From Longimicrobiales bacterium (GTDB lineage Bacteria; Gemmatimonadota; Gemmatimonadetes; Longimicrobiales; Gaopeijiaceae), in NCBI GenBank assembly GCA_951813395.1, contig OX638356.1:3732501-3796500 (forward strand): a stretch of 64,000 bases of DNA, given 5' to 3'. This document shows positions 49,393 to 57,339 of the stretch, one piece after another (within the stretch, counting starts at the first letter, position 1; each line of letters starts with the position of its first letter). Below the pieces are notes generated by a model that worked only from the letters and a program-made list of their open reading frames with translations, had not been told where the DNA came from and did no database searches. Made by a program: the position numbers and the translations under genes.

Positions 49393-50322
49393 ATGATCAT
49401 CAAGGTCACGAAGAACAGCGACATTCCGTCCTCCGAGATCACCTCCGAGTCGGTCTACATCAACCGCCGCAAGTTTCTCGGGGCTTCGGCCGGAATCGGC
49501 GCCGCGACATTCCTGGGCGCGGGCAAGGCGCAAGCGGCGACCCAGGACGACGAGCCCAACACCTGGGAAGAGATCACCAGCTACAACAACTTCTACGAAT
49601 TCGGGACCGGCAAGGACGATCCGTCGAAGTACGCCCCGAGCCGGCTTGTCACGGATCCGTGGACGGTGAAGGTGGACGGACTCTGCAACAACCCCGCCGA
49701 CTACCACCTGGAGGACTTCATCAAGCCCTCCACGATCGAGGACCGCACCTACCGGCTGCGCTGCGTGGAGGCGTGGTCGATGGTCGTGCCGTGGCGGGGC
49801 TTCCCGCTGATGGACGTGATCAACCGGGCGGACCCCACAGCCGCCGCGAAGTACGTCGCCTTCGAGACGCTGTGGGATCCGGTGCAGATGCCCGAGCGCA
49901 GCTGGCGTCCGCGGATCGACTGGCCGTACCGCGAGGGACTTCGCCTGGACGAGGCCAGGAACCCCCTCTCCCTGCTCGTCACCGGCCTCTACGGCAAGGA
50001 TCTGCCCGCCCAGAACGGGGCCCCGCTACGGCTGGCCGTGCCGTGGAAGTACGGATTCAAGAGCATCAAGTCGATCGTCCGCATCACCTTTACCGAGGAT
50101 CAGCCGCCCACGACCTGGGCCACGCAGACCCCGCGCGAGTACGGGTTCTATTCCAACGTGAACCCCGACGTTGACCACCCCAGGTGGAGCCAGAAGACGG
50201 AGAAGCGGATTGACAGCAGCAGGCTGTTCGGGTCGCGCCGGATCGACACGCAGTTCCTGAACGGCTACGCCGACGAGGTGGCGCACCTGTACGAAGGGAT
50301 GGACCTCCGGAAGAACTTCTGA
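49393..50322 (+). CDS. msrP: Protein-methionine-sulfoxide reductase catalytic subunit MsrP
   Basis: A periplasmic molybdopterin enzyme that repairs methionine sulfoxide in envelope proteins. A Tat signal covers residues 23-50 (NRRKFLG, then a hydrophobic run). The Mo-ligand is Cys124 in YRLRCVEAWSMVVPWRG. LVTDPWTVKVDG and DPVQMPERSWRPRIDWPYREGL are diagnostic MsrP (YedY) blocks. Length (309 aa) is normal. AGGAG precedes the ATG at 49393. It is followed two bases later by msrQ, the membrane heme partner that feeds electrons. The pair then runs into a Bat-like locus. Confidence 0.96.
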   Translation: MIIKVTKNSDIPSSEITSESVYINRRKFLGASAGIGAATFLGAGKAQAATQDDEPNTWEEITSYNNFYEFGTGKDDPSKYAPSRLVTDPWTVKVDGLCNNPADYHLEDFIKPSTIEDRTYRLRCVEAWSMVVPWRGFPLMDVINRADPTAAAKYVAFETLWDPVQMPERSWRPRIDWPYREGLRLDEARNPLSLLVTGLYGKDLPAQNGAPLRLAVPWKYGFKSIKSIVRITFTEDQPPTTWATQTPREYGFYSNVNPDVDHPRWSQKTEKRIDSSRLFGSRRIDTQFLNGYADEVAHLYEGMDLRKNF

Positions 50323-50324
50323 CG

Positions 50325-50954
50325 GTGGAGGCGAAGCCCGCCAACCCGAAGCGCCGGATCCTCCTCGCCAAGGCCGCCATCTGGCTGATCGGCCTGGCTC
50401 CGCCCGTCTGGCTGACCACCGCCCTCTTCCGGCGCACGCTCGGGATCAACCCGGTCGAGACGATCATCCTGGTGGAGGGACGCTGGACCCTCGTCTTTCT
50501 GCTCGCCACGCTGGCGGTGACGCCCATCCGCCGCCTGACCGGCTGGAACCGGATCGTGCAGCTGCGGCGGCTGCTGGGCCTGTTCGCGTTCTTCCACGCC
50601 TGCGTCCACTTCCTGTCGTACGTGGGGATCGACCACCTCTTCGCACTCTCGATCATCGTCGAGGACGTCCTGGAGCGGCGCTACATCACGGCCGGCTTCA
50701 CGGCGCTGGTCCTCCTGGTCCCCCTGGCGGTCACCTCCACGAAGGGATGGATCCGGCGCCTGGGCAAACGCTGGCAGCGGCTGCACCGTCTATCTTACGT
50801 TGCGGCATCGCTGGGTGTCCTCCACTTCTATTGGAAGGTCAAGGCGGACACCTTCTGGCCGCTGGTGGCGGCGGTCACGCTGGCGGGGCTGTTCGCGGTC
50901 CGGCTGGCCTACAGGCGGACGCCGCGTGGCCGTTTTTCAGGGAGGACAGGGTGA
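50325..50954 (+). CDS. msrQ: Heme-containing membrane subunit MsrQ
   Basis: The membrane electron-transfer partner of MsrP. The 209 residues contain about five to six helices. Conserved histidines sit in FAFFHACVHFLSY and RLHRLSYVAASLGVLHFYW, which bind heme in the ferric-reductase-like family. It passes electrons from quinones or flavins to MsrP in the periplasm. GTG start at 50325, two bases after the MsrP stop. Its stop overlaps the start of the DUF4159 gene (GTGA at 50951-50954), so MsrPQ and the following locus share one message. Confidence 0.94.
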   Translation: MEAKPANPKRRILLAKAAIWLIGLAPPVWLTTALFRRTLGINPVETIILVEGRWTLVFLLATLAVTPIRRLTGWNRIVQLRRLLGLFAFFHACVHFLSYVGIDHLFALSIIVEDVLERRYITAGFTALVLLVPLAVTSTKGWIRRLGKRWQRLHRLSYVAASLGVLHFYWKVKADTFWPLVAAVTLAGLFAVRLAYRRTPRGRFSGRTG

Positions 50955-51910
50955 AGCTGGCACGTTCGACATCGCCTGAGCGGGCGCGTTCGCGACGGAC
51001 CGCCGCCGTGCTCGTCGGCGTGCTGGTTCCGGGCGGGATGCTGGCCGCGCTTCTGGCCGCGCCGGGACGCGATGGCGGCACCGAACCCCGTCTCGCCGCG
51101 CACGTCCCGGCGGTCGTCTCCCCGTCCCGCGGGCCCCATTTCGTCGCCCCGATGCCCGCCAGCCCGGCCGCAAACGCCGAGGTCGCCCTCACCTCAACCC
51201 CACTCCCCACGGCCGGCCTCAACCCCGCTCAACGCCCGCCTCCCGAGTGGCACGAGTTCTACTTCACCCGGGCCGCGTACAACAGCTACTCCGGCTGGGG
51301 ACGCCGCTCCCGCTCCTGGGCCACCGACTATCCCAAGTCCGACCGGCAGTTCCTGACCGTACTGCAGCGGCTCACCAACCTCGACGCCTTCAGCTACGAG
51401 AACGCTGTCCTGCTGACCGACGAGAACATCCGCCGCTACCCGTTCCTCTACGCCCTCGAAGTGGGGTACATGAGCCTTTCGCCCGGGGAGATCGAGGGCC
51501 TCCGCAACTACCTCAAGGCCGGCGGGTTCCTCGTCATCGACGACTTCTGGGGAACACGGGAGTGGGCCCAGTTCGAGTACCAGATGAGCCTCGTGTTCCC
51601 GAACCACCCCATCATCGATCTCGATCTCGATCACCCTGTCTTCAGCACCTTCTACGACATCGACGAGATCCTCCAGGTCCCCGCCTACGGGCGCGGGCGG
51701 TGGGGCGGCGGGACCAGCGAACGGGACGGGTACGTGCCCTACGTGAAGGGCATCCTGGACGACGATGGCCGGCTGATGGTCATCATAAACTGGAACACCG
51801 ACCTGGGTGACGCCTGGGAGTGGGCGGAGCGTCACGATTACCCGCTCCAGTACTCCACGTTCGCGTTCCAGATGGGCGTCAACATGATCATCTACGCGAT
51901 GAGTCACTGA
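50951..51910 (+). CDS. DUF4159 domain-containing exported protein (copy 1)
   Basis: A 319-residue protein with an N-terminal membrane anchor or signal (VLVGVLVPGGMLAALLAA) and a Pro-rich spacer. Its C-terminal DUF4159 domain (about residues 95-319) has HEFYFTRAAYNSYSG, a DYPKSDRQFLTVLQRLT block, GGFLVIDDFWGTREW and LMVIINWNTDLGDAWEW, ending VNMIIYAM. This fold is glutamine-amidotransferase-like without the catalytic Cys. The GTG at 50951 has GGAGG upstream and overlaps msrQ. A paralogue lies at 61675. DUF4159 is usually found with MoxR, DUF58 and BatA-type proteins, as here. Confidence 0.92.
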   Translation: MKLARSTSPERARSRRTAAVLVGVLVPGGMLAALLAAPGRDGGTEPRLAAHVPAVVSPSRGPHFVAPMPASPAANAEVALTSTPLPTAGLNPAQRPPPEWHEFYFTRAAYNSYSGWGRRSRSWATDYPKSDRQFLTVLQRLTNLDAFSYENAVLLTDENIRRYPFLYALEVGYMSLSPGEIEGLRNYLKAGGFLVIDDFWGTREWAQFEYQMSLVFPNHPIIDLDLDHPVFSTFYDIDEILQVPAYGRGRWGGGTSERDGYVPYVKGILDDDGRLMVIINWNTDLGDAWEWAERHDYPLQYSTFAFQMGVNMIIYAMSH

Positions 51911-51914
51911 GCAT

Positions 51915-54239
51915 ATGAGCAGCTTTTTCGAATTCCTCTTCAAGTACCGGCCCGTGCTGTACCAGGAGGGCGACTTCACCTTCCTGTCGCCGTGGCCGGT
52001 GGCGATCGCCGGCGCCCTCGCCGCGCTTCTCGCCGTGCCGGCGGTGCTCAGCTATGCCCGCACGCGCGCCAGGAGCAGCGCGGCCGACCGCTGGGTGCTG
52101 GGGGCGCTGCGCGGCGCCGCCTTCCTGATCCTCTTCTTCATCGTGATGCAGCCCGGACTCATCCTGACTTCGGTCGTGCCCCAGCGCAACTTCCTGGCCG
52201 TCCTCGTCGACGACTCCCGCAGCATGACCATCGACGACCGCGACGGAACCTCCCGCGCCGACAAGGCGGCCGGGCTCCTCGACCCCGAGGGGGAACTGGT
52301 CACCGCGCTGAGCGACGACTTCGCGCTCCGCTACTTCCGCTTTTCCTCAGCGACCGCGCGGGTGAGCGGCGTGGACGCACTCTCGTACGACGGCAGCCAG
52401 ACCCGGGTCGGCGAAGCGCTCGTGCAGGCCCGCGACGAGCTGCAGGGGGTCCCGCTTTCCGGCATCGTGGTCGTCTCGGACGGCGGCGACAACACCGACG
52501 AGGCCATCGGCGAGGCGCTGCTGCCGCTGCGGGCGGCGTCGGTGCCGGTGTTCACGGTCGGGCTGGGGGACGACGAGATGGATGCCGACGTGCAGACCAG
52601 CCGCGCGGACGTGCCGGGGCAGGCGCTGACCGGAACGTCGATGGTCGTCAACGTGACGGTGGAGGCGAGGGGCTACGCGGGACGGACGGTGCCGATCACC
52701 GTCGAGGACATGGGACGGATCGTGACCAGCGAGGAGGTCGTGCTGCCCGACGACGGCCAGACCCTGGTCGCCCCGATCGCCATCACCCTCGAGACCGCCG
52801 GCGCGCGCGAACTGACCTTCCGGATTCCCGGGCAGCCCGGTGAGCGGGTCCTGCAGAACAACGAACTGCACGCGGTCGTCCATGTACGCGACCGCACCGA
52901 AAAGATCCTCTACTTCGAGGGCGAACCCCGCCACGAGGTCGCGTTCCTGCTGCGCGCGATCCAGACCGACGAGAACCTGCAGGTGGTGCTGCTCCAGCGC
53001 ACCGCCGAGAACAAGTTCTTCCGCCGCAACCTGGACGACCCTCTGGAGCTCGTGGAAGGCTTCCCGACCACCCGCGAGGAGCTCTACGGCTACCGCGCGC
53101 TCGTCCTGGGGTCCGTCGAAGCCAGCTTCTTCACCCACGACCAGCTCGACATGATCGCCGACTTCGTGAGTTCCCGGGGCGGCACGCTGCTCATGCTGGG
53201 GGGCCGCCGGGCGTTCACCGAGGGGGGCTACAAGGGCACGCCGCTCGAGGACGTCCTCCCGGTCGTGCTCGGCGAACCCACCGGCACCACGCCCACCGAG
53301 AGGCTCGTCTTCGTCAAGGTCGCACCCACGCCCGCCGGCGCGAATCACCCCGTGACCCGGATCGAGGGGTCGGTGGAGGAGTCGGGGGCCCGTTGGGATT
53401 CGCTGCCGCCCGTGTCGACGACCAACATCCTGACCGGGTTGAAGGCGGGGGCTACCGAGCTCTTGCGCGGAACCGTGGTCGAGGACCCCATGGCCGCGGG
53501 TGCCGACGCGGAATTCGCGGCCGATGTGGGCGACCGGACCGTGATGGCCTTCCAGCGCTACGGCAAGGGACGTTCGGTGGTGCTGGCCGTGCAGGACACG
53601 TGGCTGTGGCAGATGGACCACACCGTCGCGCTGGAGGACCAGAGCCACGAGAACTTCTGGAAGCAGTTGCTGCGCTGGCTGGTCGCCGAGACCCCCGACC
53701 CTGTGGAAGCCGCGCCGACCCGCGAATCCGTCGAGGCCGGCGAGCCGGTGACTCTCGAGGCCACCGTCCTGGACGAGGGATTCGTGGAAGTGAACGGCGC
53801 CAGCGTGACCGCGCGCATCACCAACCCCGCCGGAGAGGCGCGCGAGATGCCCATGGAGTGGTCCGTCACGGAGGACGGCCGCTACAGCGCGACGTTCACA
53901 CCCGAAATGGACGGCATCTTCGAGGTGTCGGTGCAGGCGGGCCGGGACACCGTGACCCTGGGCGGATCCGAGACCGGCGTCCGCGTGGCCCCGGGCCTTG
54001 AGGAGTTCCGCGACCCGCATCAGCGCCGCAGTCTCATGGAACGGATCGCGGACGAGACCGGCGGACGCTACTACACCCTGGACACCGCGAGCCGCCTGCC
54101 GGAGGATCTGCAGTTCACGGGGGGAGGCGTCACGGTCACCGAGGAAAGGGACCTGTGGGACATGCCGGCGCTCTTCCTGCTGCTGGCGGGACTGCTTGGC
54201 GCGGAGTGGGGCTACCGACGGAAGCGGGGGATGGCGTGA
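51915..54239 (+). CDS. VWA / glutamine-amidotransferase-like membrane protein of a Bat-type locus
   Basis: A 774-residue membrane protein. Two N-terminal helices (residues about 29-48 and 62-80) precede a von Willebrand A-like domain with MIDAS DDSRS (Asp99, Ser101, Ser103) and VVSDGGDNTDEA. A beta-sandwich middle follows. A class I glutamine-amidotransferase-like domain (about 330-560; VLGSVEASFFTHDQLDMIADFV, RGGTLLMLGGRRAF) lacks the nucleophilic Cys motif. A C-terminal helix with a basic tail anchors it (MPALFLLLAGLLGAEWGY). This matches BatA/BatB-like proteins in MoxR loci. Start at the ATG at 51915, four bases after the previous stop. Confidence 0.9.
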   Translation: MSSFFEFLFKYRPVLYQEGDFTFLSPWPVAIAGALAALLAVPAVLSYARTRARSSAADRWVLGALRGAAFLILFFIVMQPGLILTSVVPQRNFLAVLVDDSRSMTIDDRDGTSRADKAAGLLDPEGELVTALSDDFALRYFRFSSATARVSGVDALSYDGSQTRVGEALVQARDELQGVPLSGIVVVSDGGDNTDEAIGEALLPLRAASVPVFTVGLGDDEMDADVQTSRADVPGQALTGTSMVVNVTVEARGYAGRTVPITVEDMGRIVTSEEVVLPDDGQTLVAPIAITLETAGARELTFRIPGQPGERVLQNNELHAVVHVRDRTEKILYFEGEPRHEVAFLLRAIQTDENLQVVLLQRTAENKFFRRNLDDPLELVEGFPTTREELYGYRALVLGSVEASFFTHDQLDMIADFVSSRGGTLLMLGGRRAFTEGGYKGTPLEDVLPVVLGEPTGTTPTERLVFVKVAPTPAGANHPVTRIEGSVEESGARWDSLPPVSTTNILTGLKAGATELLRGTVVEDPMAAGADAEFAADVGDRTVMAFQRYGKGRSVVLAVQDTWLWQMDHTVALEDQSHENFWKQLLRWLVAETPDPVEAAPTRESVEAGEPVTLEATVLDEGFVEVNGASVTARITNPAGEAREMPMEWSVTEDGRYSATFTPEMDGIFEVSVQAGRDTVTLGGSETGVRVAPGLEEFRDPHQRRSLMERIADETGGRYYTLDTASRLPEDLQFTGGGVTVTEERDLWDMPALFLLLAGLLGAEWGYRRKRGMA

Positions 54240-55237
54240 ACCGTGGTGCGTGGCTGGCGGGCGCCGCGCTGGGCATCGCCGCCCTTCTTCCGCCTGCTCT
54301 TCATGCCCAGAACACGCACGTGCTCCTGATCTCGGGGCTGGGCGGCGACCCCGAGTACACGGAGGCGTTTCACGGCTGGCTCAGCCGCTTTGCGGATGCG
54401 GCGACGGAGCAGCACGGCGTGCCCGCCGCGAGGATCACGTACCTCGGCGAGAGGACCGAACTGGATCCCACGCGGATCCGCGCGCGGTCGACCGGCGACA
54501 ACATCCGGACGGTCCTGGCGGAGCTGGGCGGGTCAATGGCGCCGCGGGACGAGCTCGTCGTCCTGCTGGCGGGACACGGAACGTTCCGCGACGGGACCGC
54601 GCGCTTCAACATCCCCGGCCCCGACCTGACCCCCGACGAGTGGAGCGCGATGCTCTCGGGTCTCGGCGACCGGCGGGTGACATTCGTCAACACCGCAAGC
54701 GCTTCGGGTCCGTTCATCGAGGCCCTCTCGGGCCCGAACCGCACGATCATCACGGCCACGCGCACCGGCCGGGAACGCAACCTGACCCGCTTCGGGCTCC
54801 ACTTTGTCGACGCGTTCGCCAACGAGGGCGCCGACGTGGACCGGGACGCGCGCATCTCGATGCTGGAGGCGTTCGGCTATGCGCTGCGCGAGGTTGAGCG
54901 CCAGTACGAGGGCGACAACCAGCTGCTCACCGAGCACGCGATGCTGGACGACAACGGCGACGGCGAGGGGAGCCGCGACCTGGACGACTTCGACGGGGAC
55001 GGGGCGCTGGCGCGCACGGTATTCCTGAGTTCGGTGGCAGGGGGGGCCGGCGAAGCGGCTGTGCCGCCGGCGCTGAGGGCCCTGTACGAGGAAAAGGCCG
55101 AGATCGAGGCGCGGATCGCGGAACTGCGCCGGGTCAAGGCGCAACTGCCGATCGAGCGGTACGAAGACGAGCTCGAGGCGCTGCTGGTCGAGCTGGCGCT
55201 CAAGAACCGGGAGATCAGGGCGGCGGAGGGCAGCTGA
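54236..55237 (+). CDS. Caspase-fold (C13/C14-like) exported protein lacking the expected catalytic Cys
   Basis: A 333-residue exported protein (signal about 1-25, ending LHAQ). The fold opens with HVLLISGLGGDPEYTEAFHGW. The His motif is LLAGHGTF (His114). At the Cys motif, where active relatives have D-x-C-x-SG, this protein has FVNTASASGPF (residues about 150-160), so there is Ser in place of Cys. The block ITATRTGRERN matches the family. A coiled-coil-like tail (EEKAEIEARIAELRR) ends the protein. It may be an inactive binding module in the Bat-type complex. The GTG at 54236 overlaps the previous stop (GTGA). Confidence 0.84.
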   Translation: MNRGAWLAGAALGIAALLPPALHAQNTHVLLISGLGGDPEYTEAFHGWLSRFADAATEQHGVPAARITYLGERTELDPTRIRARSTGDNIRTVLAELGGSMAPRDELVVLLAGHGTFRDGTARFNIPGPDLTPDEWSAMLSGLGDRRVTFVNTASASGPFIEALSGPNRTIITATRTGRERNLTRFGLHFVDAFANEGADVDRDARISMLEAFGYALREVERQYEGDNQLLTEHAMLDDNGDGEGSRDLDDFDGDGALARTVFLSSVAGGAGEAAVPPALRALYEEKAEIEARIAELRRVKAQLPIERYEDELEALLVELALKNREIRAAEGS

Positions 55238-55295
55238 ACGGGCTGTGACCGGAGTAGGGGCGAGGTCGGTCCGGTCGCGCAGGCATTGGCAGTGC

Positions 55296-55324
55296 GGGGG
55301 CGGGCAGCGGGCGGGTGGGGCGGG
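55296..55324 (+). repeat. G-tract cluster, possible G-quadruplex
   Basis: Runs of five, three, three, three, four and three guanines occur within 29 bases, spaced by one to four bases. The pattern satisfies the usual G-quadruplex rule on the + strand. It lies 60-90 bases after the stop of the caspase-fold gene and inside a 457-base region without a gene (55238-55694). That region also holds a repeat copy (55429-55467) and the possible left part of the IS110 element. Confidence 0.5.
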
Positions 55325-55428
55325 TGGAGCGAGCGAGCGGGCAGGCGGGCGAGCGGGCGTCGAGCGGACGGAGCGTTGGGCGGGCTGCCCGGTTGAGCCG
55401 ACCGGTCGGGCTGCCCAATCGGGAGCGC

Positions 55429-55467
55429 CCATTCGAGCATGCCGGTGTCCCGGGATTTGCCGCGGAA
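55429..55467 (-). repeat. Left copy of 39-bp inverted repeat with peptide-like pattern (RFRGKSRDTGM-x-EW)
   Basis: Read on the minus strand, this copy matches the copy at 58683-58721 at 34 of 39 positions. Both read TTCCGCGGCAAATCC, then GGGACAC, GGCATG and GAATGG. The differences (CGG/AGG Arg, ACC/ACG Thr) are synonymous in the frame reading RGKSRDTGM. The pair lies in inverted orientation outside the IS110 and HNH genes. It appears to be a dispersed repeat or gene remnant rather than a transposon end. Confidence 0.7.
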
Positions 55468-55499
55468 CCTCCATGGCCCTTCTGGCCACCCCATAGTCT

Positions 55500-55694
55500 G
55501 GAAACTAAGCTGGAGTCTGGGGACAGAGGTCGTAAGCGTTTCTGGTGCATTGAAAGCCCGACGCGGAACCTGACCTGGGCGTTCCGAGGGACCCCGTAGT
55601 GCTGACCGGCCCGAGCGGCCGCAATCGCGTATAGGAAATTCGACAACCATGAACGCCCTCCCCGATCCACTGGAGCCCGTGAAAGGAGGCGGGA
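55500..55694 (+). ncRNA. Candidate bridge RNA region upstream of the IS110 transposase
   Basis: Some IS110 elements encode a structured bridge RNA in the left non-coding end, upstream of the transposase. Here about 195 gene-free bases contain a perfect hairpin CGGAAC/GTTCCG (55564-55569 with 55581-55586, an 11-base loop) and a second, CGGCC/GGCCG (55607-55611 with 55617-55621). A promoter was not identified. The structure and position are suggestive only; the alternative is that the RNA is encoded downstream (56928-57160). Confidence 0.3.
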
Positions 55695-56927
55695 ATGGAT
55701 GTCATGATCGAACGGTGCGCGGGCCTCGACGTGCACAAGAAGACCGTGGTGGCGTGCGTTCGTACGCCGGGCAGGGAGGTGGCCGGCCGGCACAAGGCTG
55801 TCCGCACGTTCGCGACGACGCTGGCGGGACTGGAGGCGCTCCGGGAGTGGCTTCGGGGCAACGGCGTGACCCATGTGGCGATGGAGTCGACGGGCGTGTA
55901 CTGGAGGCCGGTCTACGTCGTGCTTGAGGACGACTTCGAGCTGTTGCTCGTCAACGCCCGCCACATCAAGCACGTTCCGGGGAGGAAGACGGATGTCCGT
56001 GATTGCGAGTGGGTCGCGCGGCTGCTGGAGTGCGGCCTGCTCAGAGGGAGCTTCGTTCCGCCGCCGGAGATCCGCGATCTGCGAGACCTGACCCGTCTGC
56101 GGAAGTCGCTGATCGGCGAGCGGAGCCGCCAGATCAACCGGGTGGCGAAGACGCTCGAGATGGCCAACATCAAGCTGGGCTCGGTCGTGACGGACATCAT
56201 GGGGAAGACGGGGCGGGGGATCCTGGATGCTCTGGCGGCAGGCGTCGAAGCCCCGGAAGCGCTCGCCCGGCTGGCACAGGGGTCGCTGAAGAAGAAGCGC
56301 AAGGAGCTGGCCGAAGCTACCGCCGGCCGGATGACGGAACACTACCGCTTCATGCTGGGCCGGCATCTCCGGCTGATCGACGAGCTGTCGCAGCACATCG
56401 ACGAACTCGACGCCCGCATCGAGGAGCGTACGCGCCCTTTTTCACGGGCTGTTGACATCATCGAGAGCATGCCGGGTATCGCGCAGCGTGCCGCCCAGAC
56501 GATTCTGGCCGAGATCGGGCCGGACATGACGTGCTTCCCGACAGCCGGGCACCTGGCTTCCTGGGCCCGGGTCTGTCCGGGCAACCACGAGAGCGCCGGA
56601 AAGCGCAAGTCCGTGTCCACCGGCAAGGGCAATGCCTGGCTGCGCGCGACGCTTGGACAGGTGGCGTGGTCGGCGGCACGGACCCGGGGCAGCTATTACT
56701 CGGCGCTCTACCATCGCCATAAGGCTCGAGGCGGCCCCCGAAAGGCCATCTCGGTCGTGCAACACGCCATTCTGGTGGCACTCTGGCACATGCTCTCGAC
56801 GGGTGCGTCGCACGAAGATCTGGGCGACGATTTCTTCCTCCGGCGCGACAAGGAGCGCCGCCGCCGCTATCACATGCGCCAACTCCACAAGCTCGGATAC
56901 ACGGTGGAAGCTGCAGCCGCGGCGTGA
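55695..56927 (+). CDS. IS110-family transposase (DEDD, with transposase_20 domain)
   Basis: A 410-residue RNA-guided-type recombinase with a RuvC-like N-terminal domain. It has Asp12 in GLDVHKK, Glu64 in AMESTGVYW, and Asp100 and Asp103 in GRKTDVRDCEW. A coiled-coil linker is followed by the transposase_20 domain (SMPGIAQRAAQTILAEIG, LASWARVCPGNHESAGKRK), where Ser300 is at the expected nucleophile region. All catalytic positions look intact. AAAGGAGG precedes the ATG at 55695. It interrupts a Bat-type operon. The 410-residue length is complete, so the element may be active. Confidence 0.95.
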   Translation: MDVMIERCAGLDVHKKTVVACVRTPGREVAGRHKAVRTFATTLAGLEALREWLRGNGVTHVAMESTGVYWRPVYVVLEDDFELLLVNARHIKHVPGRKTDVRDCEWVARLLECGLLRGSFVPPPEIRDLRDLTRLRKSLIGERSRQINRVAKTLEMANIKLGSVVTDIMGKTGRGILDALAAGVEAPEALARLAQGSLKKKRKELAEATAGRMTEHYRFMLGRHLRLIDELSQHIDELDARIEERTRPFSRAVDIIESMPGIAQRAAQTILAEIGPDMTCFPTAGHLASWARVCPGNHESAGKRKSVSTGKGNAWLRATLGQVAWSAARTRGSYYSALYHRHKARGGPRKAISVVQHAILVALWHMLSTGASHEDLGDDFFLRRDKERRRRYHMRQLHKLGYTVEAAAAA

Positions 56928-57339
56928 ATCTGCTCTCAGAGGTCGCCAATACCACAACCCGTTCCTGTATCATGGGTTACACTTGATCCAAGACCGATAG
57001 GTTTCATAGGAAACGTGCGAGGTGGGCGGTCCGCCGGACCACCTGCCCGCCGGCCGGTTCTCAAGCCAACGCCTGTCCCAAAATGCGGGAACGCAGTCCC
57101 ATCCTGCTATGGACAGGTTCTGAAAAGGCGGTCTCGGCGAGGTCCCGGACCTCTGCCACAATGGCCGCCAGGGGCCGCAGGAAGCCCCGAGCGGGCCGAT
57201 CGGCGGTGCGCGACCCATTCGAGCCGTCCCGAGGCGAGTTTTCGCGGCCTGGGCCAATACAGAGAGCCGAAAACCGGTAGTTAACTTATGGGGACAAATG
57301 CTAACCCTTTGCCGGACTGCTACTTGGAGGAGAATTGAA
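56928..57339. other. Gene-free region with several inverted repeats between transposase and HNH gene
   Basis: No convincing gene is present in these 412 bases. The first half is rich in dyads: AGGTGG/CCACCT (57020-57025 with 57039-57044); CCTGTCC/GGACAGG (57072-57078 with 57111-57117), which encloses a small TGCG-GGAA-CGCA hairpin (57084-57095); and GAGGTCC-C-GGACCTC (57139-57153). This is where the right end of the IS110 element, or an RNA, could lie. The second half shows nothing clear. GGAGGAG just before 57340 is the HNH gene's ribosome site. Confidence 0.5.

Larger units (their letters stand above)
55490..57160 (+). mobile_element. IS110-family insertion element, boundaries not resolved
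   Basis: The transposase at 55695-56927 is flanked by about 200 bases of gene-free, structured DNA upstream and over 200 downstream. IS110 elements lack conventional terminal inverted repeats, and their ends and the bridge RNA lie in such flanks. I cannot place the ends exactly. The limits given enclose the structured flanks and are an estimate. Short direct matches, ATAGGAAA at 55631 and 57006, and CAGAGGTCG at 55524 and 56937, lie on either side but are not proven ends. Confidence 0.6.

Noticed and set aside
55315-55599. Short plus-strand open frame in the gene-free region before the transposase.
   Set aside because: Low-complexity Gly/Arg/Ala translation, no ribosome site, and the DNA is better explained as repeats and element flank.
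55524-56945. Nine-base CAGAGGTCG direct repeat on both sides of the IS110 transposase, as a target duplication.
   Set aside because: The right copy is only about 10 bases after the transposase stop and a match of this length is not unlikely by chance. IS110 elements also usually do not make target duplications.
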